Below the pieces are notes generated by a model that did not search any database, was not told the DNA's origin, and was given only the letters and a program-made list of their open reading frames with translations. From positions 24,742-88,741 of the forward strand of contig JABILG010000019.1 of the NCBI GenBank assembly GCA_018654605.1: DNA of 64,000 nucleotides, read 5' to 3'. The stretch's first letter is position 1, and every line of letters begins with the position of its first letter. Source of the stretch: a bacterium (GTDB lineage: Bacteria > Desulfobacterota_D > UBA1144). This document shows, piece after piece, positions 8,843 to 18,895 of the stretch. The translations under genes and the position numbers were made by a program.

Positions 8843-9895
8843 GTGCTACAGGATTTATTTAACAAGAGTAGGAAAGTCCCTTTCTCGGATTTTGTAACCT
8901 ATGCTTTGTATAGCGAGAATGGTTACTACAGAAAAGGTTCTCATGTTGAAAAGAACGGAGATTTTTTAACTTCTCCTTTAGTGTCGAGAGCGTATGGGGA
9001 AACATTAGCTAGTTTTTTTCTTACAAAAGTTATTCACAATAGGTCCGATAAAATTTCTTTAGTAGAACTAGGCCCTAACGATGGAAGGCTAATGTCCTCT
9101 GTAGTTGATTACATAAAAAAGTCTGCACCAAATATATATCAAAAATTAGAAATTATATTGGTAGAACAAAATATCAATATTCACAAAAATATTGCCAACC
9201 TCCTGAGCAACCATAAAGAAAAACTGAGTATATGTGCAACAATTACAGATATAGAAAAAAAAAACAATGAAACCTTCTTGTTTTGCAATGAATTTTTTGA
9301 TGCTTTAACTTTTGAACGATGTGTTTTGAAAGAAAATATTCTATATATTGTAAATATTGAAAAAGAAAAGAAGAATATTTCTGAGGTTTTAATTAAAGCA
9401 GGAGATTCCCTAATTAGAAAAATAGAGGAGTATGATTTGCAAATAGAAGAAAACTTTTATTTTGAATTCCCTATTCTAGAATATGAAAAGTACTTTTATG
9501 AGCTTAGTAAAAAGTTTTCAAGCCTTCATGTTCTAGTCAATGACTATGGTGAGAAGTCTGATTTTTTTCATTCGTCGCCTGACCCCCATGGAACCTGTAG
9601 ATGTTTTTATAAACATAAAGTCTCAAGAGATTTTTATAACAATATATTCGACCAAGATATAACTTATGATGTTAACTTTGAACTTTTAAGTCTTGTTGCA
9701 AAAAAATATGGATTTAAAGAAACAGGATTTTATTCACAATCAGATTTTTTGCTTTCAAATAATATTTTAGATTTTATTCCTAGCCAGATGATAGAAGACA
9801 GTAACCAATCTTTAAGAGATTTTAAAAAATTGGTTTCCCCAAATGCGTTTGGTGAAAAATTTAAGTTTATTATTTTTAAACTCAATGAAAAGTAA
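8843..9895 (+). CDS. SAM-dependent methyltransferase, MidA/NDUFAF7 family
   Basis: The 350-residue protein matches the MidA (COG1565) family, whose mitochondrial member NDUFAF7 methylates an arginine of a complex I subunit. N-terminal features are typical: FSDFVTYALYSENGYY, NGDFLTSPLVSRAYGETLA and the SAM-binding stretch VELGPNDGRLM. CNEFFDAL, another conserved block, follows. The start is GTG at 8843. It is divergent from the adenosyltransferase gene with 62 bases between starts. The bacterial substrate is not established, although complex I is a reasonable guess. No respiratory complex I gene is in the window. Confidence 0.8.
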   Translation: MLQDLFNKSRKVPFSDFVTYALYSENGYYRKGSHVEKNGDFLTSPLVSRAYGETLASFFLTKVIHNRSDKISLVELGPNDGRLMSSVVDYIKKSAPNIYQKLEIILVEQNINIHKNIANLLSNHKEKLSICATITDIEKKNNETFLFCNEFFDALTFERCVLKENILYIVNIEKEKKNISEVLIKAGDSLIRKIEEYDLQIEENFYFEFPILEYEKYFYELSKKFSSLHVLVNDYGEKSDFFHSSPDPHGTCRCFYKHKVSRDFYNNIFDQDITYDVNFELLSLVAKKYGFKETGFYSQSDFLLSNNILDFIPSQMIEDSNQSLRDFKKLVSPNAFGEKFKFIIFKLNEK

Positions 9896-9935
9896 TTTGA
9901 AGTAACTTTTTTTTTACGTTAAAGTTAAGCCTATT

Positions 9936-11099
9936 ATGAAAATAGATTGGTCAGATAGAATTAAAAATCTTCCTCCCTATTTGTTTGCCGAAATTGATGC
10001 TAAAAAGGATGCTTTACTAAACAAGGGAATAGATGTGATAGATTTGGGGGTTGGTGATCCTGATATACCAACACCGAAAAGAATTATTGATGCACTCCAT
10101 CGTTCTTCCTTGAATCCTGAGAACCATAGATACCCCTCATATGCAGGGATGATGTCTTTTAGAGATGAGGTCGCAACTTGGTACAAAAGACGTTTTAATG
10201 TTGAGCTTAAGGGAAATAAAAATGTAATTGCTTTAATAGGATCCAAAGAGGGTGTTGCACATGCTCCTTTAGCTTTTATTAACCCTGGAGACATAGCGCT
10301 TGTTCCTGATCCAGGATATCCTGTTTATAGTGTAGCCACAGAATTTGCAGGTGGGACACCTTATGTAGTACCCCTACTAGAGTCCAATGGTTTTATGCCT
10401 GACTTAGATATAATTCCAGAAGATATTCTCAAAAAAACAAAGATAATGTTTCTTAATTATCCAAACAACCCGACTTCTGCTTTTGCAACAGACGAGTTTT
10501 TTAAGAAAGCTATTGATTTTGCTTTTAAAAATAATATTTTAATCTGTCATGATGCAGCTTATACAGAAGTTTATTTTCAGGAAAAGCCTAAAAGTTTTCT
10601 TGAGTATGATGGAGCTGTTGATGTTGGCATTGAGTTTCATAGTCTCTCCAAGACCTTCAGTATGACTGGATGGAGATTGGGGCATGTCGCTGGGAACGAA
10701 AGCGCTGTGGCTGCAATTGGTAAGATTAAAACAAATATTGATTCAGGAGCTTTTCAAGCAGTTCAAGAAGCCGGCATTGAAGCTCTAAGAAACTATGAAG
10801 ATGAGCTTCAAGATAGAATAGATATTTACAAAAAGAGGTCAGAACTTTTATCTTCTGGTCTTGAATCAATTGGAATTGAAGTCTATAAGCCCAAGGGAAC
10901 CTTTTATGTTTGGTTTAAAAATCCAAATGGTATTTTATCAAAAGATTTTGCAAATACTCTTTTGGAGGATGCTGGAATAGTTATGACACCAGGTACAGGT
11001 TTTGGCGAGCATGGGGAAGGATATACAAGAGCATCTGTAACTTTAGATGATAAAAGACTTGAAGAAGCAGTTAAAAGAATTAAAAAAATAACTATTTAA
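9936..11099 (+). CDS. dapL: LL-diaminopimelate aminotransferase
   Basis: DapL converts tetrahydrodipicolinate directly to LL-diaminopimelate, bypassing the succinylase and acetylase routes to lysine and peptidoglycan. It is a class I/II PLP aminotransferase of 387 residues. [12 protein letters not shown] near the N-terminus, HRYPSYAGM, the NYPNNPTSA block and the lysine in [15 protein letters not shown] (PLP Schiff base) are present. The YPSYAGM and GWRLG contexts resemble DapL more than general aspartate aminotransferases, but a broader aminotransferase cannot be excluded by eye. It ends in an 8-base tail-to-tail overlap with leuS. Confidence 0.85.
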   Translation: MKIDWSDRIKNLPPYLFAEIDAKKDALLNKGIDVIDLGVGDPDIPTPKRIIDALHRSSLNPENHRYPSYAGMMSFRDEVATWYKRRFNVELKGNKNVIALIGSKEGVAHAPLAFINPGDIALVPDPGYPVYSVATEFAGGTPYVVPLLESNGFMPDLDIIPEDILKKTKIMFLNYPNNPTSAFATDEFFKKAIDFAFKNNILICHDAAYTEVYFQEKPKSFLEYDGAVDVGIEFHSLSKTFSMTGWRLGHVAGNESAVAAIGKIKTNIDSGAFQAVQEAGIEALRNYEDELQDRIDIYKKRSELLSSGLESIGIEVYKPKGTFYVWFKNPNGILSKDFANTLLEDAGIVMTPGTGFGEHGEGYTRASVTLDDKRLEEAVKRIKKITI

Positions 11100-13527
11100 T
11101 TATTATATTAATAAGCCTTTTTTTAACATAGATTTTTTTTACTATTATTTTGCCATCTAAAAACTTTGTGAAATCTTTGGACTTACAAATTCTCAAGGAT
11201 ATCTCTTCATCACTTTCCTCTTCAAACAACAGAGGTGTTGAACCTCGGGTTTTTCCATTAATTTGTACAGCAATAATAACCTTATCTTTTTCAATTATTG
11301 ATTGATTATACTTTGGCCAAATTAAGTTAATATCATTTTTATTAAATTTTCCTAACCCCCAAAGTTCATTTACTACATGTGGAATGAATGGATTAGCCAA
11401 TTGTAAAAACTGATAAATAAAAAAACCAAAAAGCCTATTATTATTTTCTTTAAACTTATAAGCAAAATTTAAAAGCTCCATTAGTGCAGCAATGCAGGTA
11501 TTAAATTGAAGGTTTTCAATGTCCTTAGTTATTTTTTCTGTTGTTTTGTGAATTTTAATTAAAAAGGCCTTTTCCTCAGTGGAAATTGTGTTGATATCTT
11601 CATCAAAAGAAGAATTTATTGATTCTATGTTCTCATATATTATTTTCCACATTCTTTTTAAGAATCTACTAGCACCTTCAATACCTTTATCGTTCCACTC
11701 CAAGTCTTTCTCGACCGGAGCTGAAAACAGAATAAAGATTCTGACTGAATCTGCCCCATATTTTTTTATTATCTCTTCAGGATCTACTGTATTGCCTAAA
11801 GACTTAGACATTTTTGCACCATCTTTAAGTACCATTCCTTGGGTGACAAGTTTTTTAAAAGGCTCTGTAATATGGCTTTTTCCAAGTCTGTTTAAGGCAT
11901 GTGTGAAGAACCTTGAATATAATAGATGCAGTATCGCATGCTCAACGCCACCTATATAAAGATCTACAGGCATCCATTTTTTATATTGTTCATCAAACAT
12001 CTTCTCTGATTGAGGGGAGCAAAATCTGGCAAAATACCAAGAAGATTCAAAGAATGTATCAAAAGTATCCGTCTCTCTCATTCCGACTTCCCCCCCACCT
12101 TTTGCCTTTACATGCTTCCAGGTTGGATGTGAGTCTAAAGGGTTTCCGTTTTTGGTAAAATCTATTTCTTTTGGGAGCTCTACAGGTAGTTCATTATCTT
12201 TAACCGGTATCGTATCGCCATCTTTTGAATAGTATATTGGAATTGGTGTTCCCCAGTATCTTTGTCGCGATACCCCCCAGTCTCTTAACTTGTATTTTAC
12301 AGACGGCTCTGCAAGATTTTTATCTTTAAGTTTTTCTATAACCTTCAATTTCGCACTCTCTATGTGTAAACCATTTAAAAAATCAGAATTAATCATTACA
12401 CCATCCCCGGTATAGGCTTCTTTTAATTCTTCATCGGAGTCAGGGTAGCTTCCAACCACCTGAGTAATAGTTAAATTATATTTCTTAGCAAAATCAAAAT
12501 CTCTTTGATCATGTGCCGGACAGCCAAATATTGCTCCGGTCCCATAGTTTATTAGAACAAAGTTGGCAATATAAACAGGTATTCGCTTTTTTGTAAACGG
12601 ATGTTCAATTACAATGCCAGTATTGATTCCTATCTTCTCTGCTTTTTCTAAATCTACATTCGTTGTTCCAGCTTGTTTACAAATTTTGATGAAATCAGAG
12701 ATTTCTTTATTGTTTTTCGCAAGCTCAACGCTAATAACATGGTCTGCAGATAATCCTATGAAAGAAGCACCATATATTGTATCAGGCCTAGTAGTAAAAA
12801 CTTCTACTAGTTCATTTGAGCCAATAATTTTAAATTTAATGGTAGCCCCAATAGACTTACCTATCCAGTTTTCTTGCATAGATAAGACTTTTTTTGGCCA
12901 CAAACTTAAATCTTCTAACCCTTTTAAAAGATCTTCTGCAAAGTCAGTTATCTTCAAGAACCATTGTGACAATTTTTTTTGTTCAACAATTGCTCCTGAC
13001 CTCCATCCTTTACCATCTATAACTTGTTCATTTGCCAAAACTGTTTGATCAACGGGATCCCAGTTTACAAAAGACTCCTTTTTATATGCTAATCCAGCAT
13101 CGTAGAGTTCTAAGAAAAATTTTTGTTCGTGAACAAAGTATTCTTTATCACAGGTCTTTATTTCCCTGGTCCAGTCATAAGAGAGACCCATTTGTTTTAG
13201 CTGCACTTTCATAGCCTCAATATTTTCGTATGTCCACTCTTTAGGATGTATGTTGTTTTTTATAGCTGCATTTTCTGCTGGCATTCCGAAAGCATCCCAA
13301 CCCATAGGATGTAAAACATTGAATCCTTGTGATCTTTTAAATCTTGCTGAAACATCTCCGATTGCATAATTTCTTACATGACCCATGTGGATTTTTCCTG
13401 ATGGATAGGGAAACATCTCTAAAATGTAATATTTTGGTTTTTTGCTATTTTCGTCAGGGCAAAAAATAGAGCTATCCTCCCAGTTTTTTTGCCATTTCTT
13501 CTCGATATCTAAAAAATTATATTCCAT
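11092..13527 (-). CDS. leuS: Leucyl-tRNA synthetase
   Basis: This class I synthetase has the HIGH motif as HMGH in [16 protein letters not shown], the editing-domain motif [12 protein letters not shown] and [12 protein letters not shown] (KMSKS). Counting from the start chosen here it has 811 residues, near the family norm. A longer reading from 13587 is possible but would add 20 non-conserved residues and overlap the divergent gene starting at 13576. The ATG at 13527 gives [13 protein letters not shown], which aligns with normal LeuS N-termini. No T-box or other leader is visible in the 48-base divergent gap. The stop overlaps dapL. Confidence 0.95.
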   Translation of the reverse strand: MEYNFLDIEKKWQKNWEDSSIFCPDENSKKPKYYILEMFPYPSGKIHMGHVRNYAIGDVSARFKRSQGFNVLHPMGWDAFGMPAENAAIKNNIHPKEWTYENIEAMKVQLKQMGLSYDWTREIKTCDKEYFVHEQKFFLELYDAGLAYKKESFVNWDPVDQTVLANEQVIDGKGWRSGAIVEQKKLSQWFLKITDFAEDLLKGLEDLSLWPKKVLSMQENWIGKSIGATIKFKIIGSNELVEVFTTRPDTIYGASFIGLSADHVISVELAKNNKEISDFIKICKQAGTTNVDLEKAEKIGINTGIVIEHPFTKKRIPVYIANFVLINYGTGAIFGCPAHDQRDFDFAKKYNLTITQVVGSYPDSDEELKEAYTGDGVMINSDFLNGLHIESAKLKVIEKLKDKNLAEPSVKYKLRDWGVSRQRYWGTPIPIYYSKDGDTIPVKDNELPVELPKEIDFTKNGNPLDSHPTWKHVKAKGGGEVGMRETDTFDTFFESSWYFARFCSPQSEKMFDEQYKKWMPVDLYIGGVEHAILHLLYSRFFTHALNRLGKSHITEPFKKLVTQGMVLKDGAKMSKSLGNTVDPEEIIKKYGADSVRIFILFSAPVEKDLEWNDKGIEGASRFLKRMWKIIYENIESINSSFDEDINTISTEEKAFLIKIHKTTEKITKDIENLQFNTCIAALMELLNFAYKFKENNNRLFGFFIYQFLQLANPFIPHVVNELWGLGKFNKNDINLIWPKYNQSIIEKDKVIIAVQINGKTRGSTPLLFEEESDEEISLRICKSKDFTKFLDGKIIVKKIYVKKRLINIIIK

Positions 13528-13575
13528 ATCTTTTTTTGCCAAAAATAATTTATAGTTTAGTTTTATATATACACC

Positions 13576-14157
13576 ATGATTCTTCAAGATAAAAATTTAG
13601 ATAAAGGTAAGATTGAAAGACAAACCAGAATACTGAAATCCCTAGGACTTAAAGGATTGTTGGTTACAAGTCAACAAAAGGCCACTCTTTTAAAATTAAT
13701 CAACAATATGAACCAGAAGAGTTTAGGAGTATCGGTAAAGGTGCTTTTTGTTGGCGATAAGCTCACGTCTAAAGACTCAGAAGAAGGGGCCTTGTTTGGG
13801 AACATAATTAAAAAAGGAATGAATATTTCAGACCAGCAGTTGGATACTTTAGATACATCAAGTGTTGCTTTTACTAACAATAAATTTGATGGGGTTAAAA
13901 TTCTTAACAATTTGATCAGGGAAAAGGTAAAGCTTTGTAGTCCGTCGATTATAGTTTGCTTTGGTGAAAGAATTTCACAATTTGCTCTTGACTCAAATGA
14001 TTCTATTCTTAGTTTAAGAAATAATTTTTTTAATTTGTTTAACTCAAAATTAATTTGCACATTAGCTCTAAATTCAATTCTTGATAATCAGTCTAAGAAG
14101 AGATTGGTTTGGGAAGATATAAAGAAAGTGAACAAAGAGGTTTTAGATGAAAAATAA
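13576..14157 (+). CDS. Degenerate uracil-DNA glycosylase-superfamily-like protein
   Basis: I do not recognise a characterised family, but the 193-residue protein follows the layout of family 4/5 uracil-DNA glycosylases. [25 protein letters not shown] sits where GEAPGxxED..G.PFVG normally lies, here in two parts. [18 protein letters not shown] matches the P-x-vivalG strand. The tail [16 protein letters not shown] matches the usual kraVWeDLk ending. The Fe-S cysteines and the TYHPSYLLR catalytic loop are missing (LALNSIL occupies the latter position), so glycosylase activity is doubtful. It is divergent from leuS and its end overlaps the next gene by 11 bases. The family assignment is inference. 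Confidence 0.55.
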   Translation: MILQDKNLDKGKIERQTRILKSLGLKGLLVTSQQKATLLKLINNMNQKSLGVSVKVLFVGDKLTSKDSEEGALFGNIIKKGMNISDQQLDTLDTSSVAFTNNKFDGVKILNNLIREKVKLCSPSIIVCFGERISQFALDSNDSILSLRNNFFNLFNSKLICTLALNSILDNQSKKRLVWEDIKKVNKEVLDEK

Positions 14158-16231
14158 ACTAGTTAATGAAAATAGTCCGTATTTGCTTCAGCATTCATCG
14201 AATCCAGTCAACTGGTTCCCTTGGGGTGAGGAAGCCTTTAGAGTTGCCAAAGATAAAGATTTGCCAGTTTTTTTGTCTATTGGATATTCAACTTGCCATT
14301 GGTGTCATGTGATGGAAAAGGAGTCCTTTGAGGACGAAGAGGTTGCATTAATTTTAAATAAAAACTTTATTTCAATTAAAGTAGATCGGGAACAAAGACC
14401 TGATTTAGATAGTATTTATATGTCTGTATGCCAGATGATGACAAAGCGAGGTGGGTGGCCTCTTACGGTAATCCTTACACCTGACAAAATCCCTTTTTTT
14501 GCGGGGACTTATTTTCCTAAGAATTCAACTAAGGGCTCAGTTGGACTATGCGAGTTTCTTCCTAAAGTTAGAGAGGTTTGGGATGAGAAAAGAGAAGATG
14601 TATTGAAGTCTTGCGATTCTATCTACACTTCTTTGAAGGAAGTTTCTAACCCAAATGTTCCAGACAGTTACGTTCAAAAAGAGGACTTAAAAGAAATATT
14701 TGAAAGCATAAAAGATTTTTATGATGAAAAATATGGCGGCTTTGGTGAAGCACCAAAATTTCCAAGTCCTCAAAATATGATTTTTTTATCAAAATTTTAT
14801 AAATCATTTAATGAAAAAGATGCAATGAGAATGGTTGAGCAAACATTAACCAGTATGCGTTTAGGAGGAATTTTTGACCACGTTGGTTTCGGTTTTCATA
14901 GGTATTCTACTGATATTAAATGGCTTGTTCCTCATTTCGAGAAGATGCTTTATGACCAAGGCATGATTCTCGAGTCTCTTGCGGAAGCCTATAGCCTTTC
15001 TTTCAAGGATTTGTTTAGGGAAACTTCAGAAGAAATTTATCTCTATGTTAATGAAGTTTTAAAGTCTAAAGATGGGGGTTTTTTTTCAGCGGAGGATGCT
15101 GACAGCGAAGGACAAGAGGGGGCTTTTTATACTTGGGAACTGGAAGAAATTAGAGGCATTTTGACAAAAGATGAGTCTGCTTTTTTTGAACATTTGTACG
15201 GTATTGAACAAGAGGGAAATTTTAATGAGGAGGTATCTAGTGCAAGAAATGGAAAAAATATAATCTACTTGAAAGATGAGCTTGAAACTTTCTCCTCGAT
15301 TTTTTCAATTGATCACAAGTCAATTAAAGAAGAATCAGATAGAATTAAGCAAAAATTAAAAATTGCAAGAAATAAAAGAATTAGACCCAGCCTGGATGAT
15401 AAAATACTAACAGACTGGAACAGCTTGATGATTTCAGCTCTATCAAAATCATCAATTGTTTTTAGACAGGAGAAGTATTTATCTTTAGCTATCAATAGCT
15501 TTGAATTCATAATCAATAATATGGTAAAAAAAGACTCTACTCTTTTCCATTGCATTAGAGACAACAATGCTTCCATTGAGGGTATGATTGATGATTATGC
15601 TTTTTTAACTAAAGCATGCGTTGATTTATATGAAGCAACTTTGGACCCCACTATCCTAGAGACTGGGCTAAAAATTTGTGAAAAAATGATAGAACTCTTT
15701 TGGGATAACAATAAGGGTTTGTTCTACGCAACCCCTGAAAGCTCCCTAGATGTAATCGTTAGACAAAAGAATCTTTTAGATGGCGCTATACCCTCAGGAA
15801 ACTCAGTAGCCTTGTTCGGACTTATCAAGATTGGAGGATATTGTAACAACCTTCTAATATCAGAAAAGGCTAATAAGCTATCCCTTCAATTAGGTGAAAT
15901 GGCTAAAAAGTTTCCAATTAATCTGTCTCAATTTCTTGCAAATCATCTAACTTTGTTAAGTGATAGTGTCCAGATTGTTATTGTTAACCCTTGTAAAGAG
16001 CTAGATTTCAGCAACGAGATAATAAATTATTTAAGAGACTTTAACCATAATAATAAACTAATTTATTATATATCCACTTTAGATGATTTAGACAAATATA
16101 AAAAGATTTTAAGAAATCATGATAATTTTTTGCCGGATATTTCTGATAAATTTGGGATATATATATGTAAGGACTATTGCTGCAATCTACCGGTTCGGAC
16201 TTTGTCCGAAGTAAAAAGAATATTGGATTAG
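14147..16231 (+). CDS. Thioredoxin-domain protein, YyaL/SPATA20 (DUF255) family
   Basis: The 694-residue protein begins with [21 protein letters not shown] and [14 protein letters not shown], the hallmark of the DUF255 family: an N-terminal thioredoxin-like domain with CHWC followed by a large six-hairpin glycosidase-like domain (about residues 200-690). Other family blocks visible are [31 protein letters not shown] and [13 protein letters not shown]. The biochemical role is not established. An AAAGAGG Shine-Dalgarno inside the preceding gene and the 11-base overlap indicate coupling. It converges on mnmG with one base between stops. Confidence 0.9.
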   Translation: MKNKLVNENSPYLLQHSSNPVNWFPWGEEAFRVAKDKDLPVFLSIGYSTCHWCHVMEKESFEDEEVALILNKNFISIKVDREQRPDLDSIYMSVCQMMTKRGGWPLTVILTPDKIPFFAGTYFPKNSTKGSVGLCEFLPKVREVWDEKREDVLKSCDSIYTSLKEVSNPNVPDSYVQKEDLKEIFESIKDFYDEKYGGFGEAPKFPSPQNMIFLSKFYKSFNEKDAMRMVEQTLTSMRLGGIFDHVGFGFHRYSTDIKWLVPHFEKMLYDQGMILESLAEAYSLSFKDLFRETSEEIYLYVNEVLKSKDGGFFSAEDADSEGQEGAFYTWELEEIRGILTKDESAFFEHLYGIEQEGNFNEEVSSARNGKNIIYLKDELETFSSIFSIDHKSIKEESDRIKQKLKIARNKRIRPSLDDKILTDWNSLMISALSKSSIVFRQEKYLSLAINSFEFIINNMVKKDSTLFHCIRDNNASIEGMIDDYAFLTKACVDLYEATLDPTILETGLKICEKMIELFWDNNKGLFYATPESSLDVIVRQKNLLDGAIPSGNSVALFGLIKIGGYCNNLLISEKANKLSLQLGEMAKKFPINLSQFLANHLTLLSDSVQIVIVNPCKELDFSNEIINYLRDFNHNNKLIYYISTLDDLDKYKKILRNHDNFLPDISDKFGIYICKDYCCNLPVRTLSEVKRILD

Positions 16232-16232
16232 T

Positions 16233-18119
16233 TTAAATCTTAGCTTCGTTTACGGACTGATCTTTTTTGATATATACCATAAGGATGTTGATAGCCGCAG
16301 GAGTTATTCCTGAGATTCTAGAGGCTTGACCAATTGTTTCGGGCTGTATTTTGTTCAACTTATGTTTTAGCTCATTTGATAAACCTGGTATTACATTAAT
16401 ATTCAGGCTTGATGGAATTTTAATCCCCTGGTGTTTTGTCACTTGCTCTATTCCAGCATTTTGTCTCGCTATATACCCTTCATATTTGATTTCATTCTCT
16501 ATAAGAGATTGAACTATCTTGTCTTCGATTTTATCTAATCCTGCATTCAGCTCAATCAAGTCATCATAAAAAACTTCTGGTCTTCTAAGTATTTCTTTAA
16601 AGGAAGTTGGTTTTTTTAACGAAGGAGTTCCCAACTTAGAAAGAAAAGCGTTATTTTTTTCATTAGGCACAATCTTGGAGTTATTTAGCTCTTCCATTAT
16701 CTCATTAAATGAATCTCTCTTTTTATTAAACAAATCAAACCTACTTTGTTTTATTAATCCAACTCCATAACCTATCGGAGTTAATCTAAAGTCAGCGTTG
16801 TCATCTCTTAGTAAAAGTCTATGCTCAGCTCTGGAGGTAAACATTCTATAAGGTTCATCAACACCAAGTGTTACTAAGTCGTCTATTAAAATTCCTATAT
16901 AAGACTCTGATCTTTTGAGAATCAGGGGGTTTGCACCTTGAACTTTTAGTGAGCTATTGATTCCCGCTATAAGTCCTTGAGCGGCAGCTTCTTCATAACC
17001 AGTCGTTCCGTTTATTTGTCCAGCCATATACAAATTTTTAATTGTTTTAGATTCCAATGAGGACTTTAAATCTCGAGGGTCACAATAGTCATATTCTACA
17101 GCGTAGCCTGGTCTCATTATGTCCGCATTCTCGAGGCCTTTTATGCTGTTTATAATCTTTATTTGCACATCTATAGGGAGACTTGTGGATATTCCATTAG
17201 GATATATTTCCTTAGTATTTAGACCCTCAGGTTCTAAAAAAACTTGATGTCTATCCCTGTCAGCAAATTTAACAATTTTGTCCTCGATAGAAGGACAATA
17301 TCTTGGTCCTATACCCTCAATTTGCCCTGAATACATCGGTGACCTGTGAATATTGTCTTTTATTATCTTGTGTGTCTCAGCGTTAGTGTATGTTATGTGA
17401 CATGGAAGTTGAGCGTTTCTCACATGTGAATTTTCAAAAGAAAAAAGTAAGGGGTCTTTGTCCCCAGGCTGCTCGATAGTTTTTGACCAATTAATTGTTT
17501 TACCGTCTAATCTTGGGGGTGTCCCAGTTTTAAGTCTTCCTAAGTTTAAACCAAGTTCTTTAAATGAATCGGAAATTTCTGTTGTCGGTGCTTCTCCGGC
17601 ACGGCCAGCACTTGTTTTTTCGGCCCCAACATGAATTAATCCATTTGGGAAAGTACCCGGAGTAACAACTAAACACTTGCAGTGATATATTTCTCCATAA
17701 GAAGTTTGCACCCCAATAATTTGACCATTTTTTTCTAATAAAGAATGTATAAGTCTTTGCTTAACAAACAAATTTGCCTGGTTTTCTATAGCCTGCTTCA
17801 TGTGAATCTTATATAGATTCCTATCTGCTTGAATTCTTGTTGATTGAACAGCAGGACCCTTTTTAGTATTTAGCCTTCTGTATTGTATTGATGAAAAGTC
17901 GGCAGCTTTGCCCATTTCACCACCTAAAGCATCTATCTCTCTTACTAGATGACCTTTTCCAACTCCTCCTATTGATGGGTTGCACGACATAATACCTATT
18001 GTATCGAGGTTAGCTGTTAGAAGAAGTGTTCTAGTTTTAAGCCTAGCCGAAGACAATGCAGCTTCACAGCCAGCATGACCCCCTCCGATAACAATTACAT
18101 CAAATTCATTTAAACTCAT
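16233..18119 (-). CDS. mnmG: tRNA uridine-5-carboxymethylaminomethyl modification enzyme MnmG (GidA)
   Basis: MnmG works with MnmE to modify U34 of several tRNAs using FAD and methylene-tetrahydrofolate. The 628-residue protein has the N-terminal FAD motif [18 protein letters not shown], the [22 protein letters not shown] block, [27 protein letters not shown], and [11 protein letters not shown]. The C-terminal helical domain (about 550-628) is intact. Length matches the family. mnmE is not in the window. The start is divergent from the amidotransferase gene at 18196, with 76 AT-rich bases between them and no obvious strong promoter. Confidence 0.95.
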   Translation of the reverse strand: MSLNEFDVIVIGGGHAGCEAALSSARLKTRTLLLTANLDTIGIMSCNPSIGGVGKGHLVREIDALGGEMGKAADFSSIQYRRLNTKKGPAVQSTRIQADRNLYKIHMKQAIENQANLFVKQRLIHSLLEKNGQIIGVQTSYGEIYHCKCLVVTPGTFPNGLIHVGAEKTSAGRAGEAPTTEISDSFKELGLNLGRLKTGTPPRLDGKTINWSKTIEQPGDKDPLLFSFENSHVRNAQLPCHITYTNAETHKIIKDNIHRSPMYSGQIEGIGPRYCPSIEDKIVKFADRDRHQVFLEPEGLNTKEIYPNGISTSLPIDVQIKIINSIKGLENADIMRPGYAVEYDYCDPRDLKSSLESKTIKNLYMAGQINGTTGYEEAAAQGLIAGINSSLKVQGANPLILKRSESYIGILIDDLVTLGVDEPYRMFTSRAEHRLLLRDDNADFRLTPIGYGVGLIKQSRFDLFNKKRDSFNEIMEELNNSKIVPNEKNNAFLSKLGTPSLKKPTSFKEILRRPEVFYDDLIELNAGLDKIEDKIVQSLIENEIKYEGYIARQNAGIEQVTKHQGIKIPSSLNINVIPGLSNELKHKLNKIQPETIGQASRISGITPAAINILMVYIKKDQSVNEAKI

Positions 18120-18195
18120 GATTTCTAAATCTTATATTAAAATAGTAAAAATAAAAGAATTTTAAAATTATTAAAAATACTAGATAATAATATTT

Positions 18196-18870
18196 ATGAT
18201 AAAAAAAATAGTTGGCATAACTTGCGATGTAAAAGGTAAGTTTTATGAATCTGAAATCGCATATTCTGAAAAAGTAATTAAATCCGGTGGAGTTCCATTT
18301 TATCTTCCGATGGTAAATGATAAAAGAAATATTTTAAAAGTTATATCCTGCATTGATTCTTTGATTGTGACTGGTAGTAGAGATATAGACCCAGCTTTTT
18401 ATGGGCAAAAGAAATCCAAACTTATAAATTCTTTGGACAAGAGAAGAACGTTGAGTGAGATTTTATATATTAACTATGCAATAAAGTTAAAAAAGAGGAT
18501 TTTGGGTATCTGTGGAGGAATGCAGTTGATTAATGTCGTCTTAGGTGGAAGTTTACATCAGGATATAAAACTTTGTGTTCCAGGGGCTAATAGCCACTCT
18601 AATGGCACGAGGCATAAAATTTCTATAAAATCAGATTCAATACTTTATGAGATTTTTAGAAACAAATCGGCAATTGTAAATAGTTATCATCATCAATCAA
18701 TTGATACTCTAGGGAAATCATTAATTGTTGTGGCACAATCAAAAGATAAAACTATAGAGGCGTTTGAAAGTAAAAGTAAGAGAATCCTAGGATTACAGTG
18801 GCATCCTGAGCTTTCAAATAAAGAGTTTGAACTAAATTTTTTTAAATGGTTAATAATGGAAAACAAATAA
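18196..18870 (+). CDS. Class I glutamine amidotransferase-like protein (peptidase C26 family)
   Basis: The 224-residue protein resembles the gamma-glutamyl-GABA hydrolase (PuuD-like) and C26 peptidase group. The nucleophile is Cys106 in GICGGMQLINVVLGG, and the His/Glu pair is in LQWHPEL near residues 203-205. An oxyanion-type glycine region (TGSRDIDPAFYG) and the YHHQSID block also fit. Family members hydrolyse gamma-glutamyl amides. The actual substrate here is unknown. It precedes uvrA by 25 bases on the same strand and may be co-transcribed with it. Confidence 0.8.
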   Translation: MIKKIVGITCDVKGKFYESEIAYSEKVIKSGGVPFYLPMVNDKRNILKVISCIDSLIVTGSRDIDPAFYGQKKSKLINSLDKRRTLSEILYINYAIKLKKRILGICGGMQLINVVLGGSLHQDIKLCVPGANSHSNGTRHKISIKSDSILYEIFRNKSAIVNSYHHQSIDTLGKSLIVVAQSKDKTIEAFESKSKRILGLQWHPELSNKEFELNFFKWLIMENK

Positions 18871-18895
18871 GGATTCTTTTGGTTAGGCTATAGAA

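Noticed and set aside
13528..13587. Longer leuS start with 20 extra residues
   Set aside because: It would overlap the divergent gene at 13576, and the extra residues match nothing at LeuS N-termini. The ATG at 13527 is normal.
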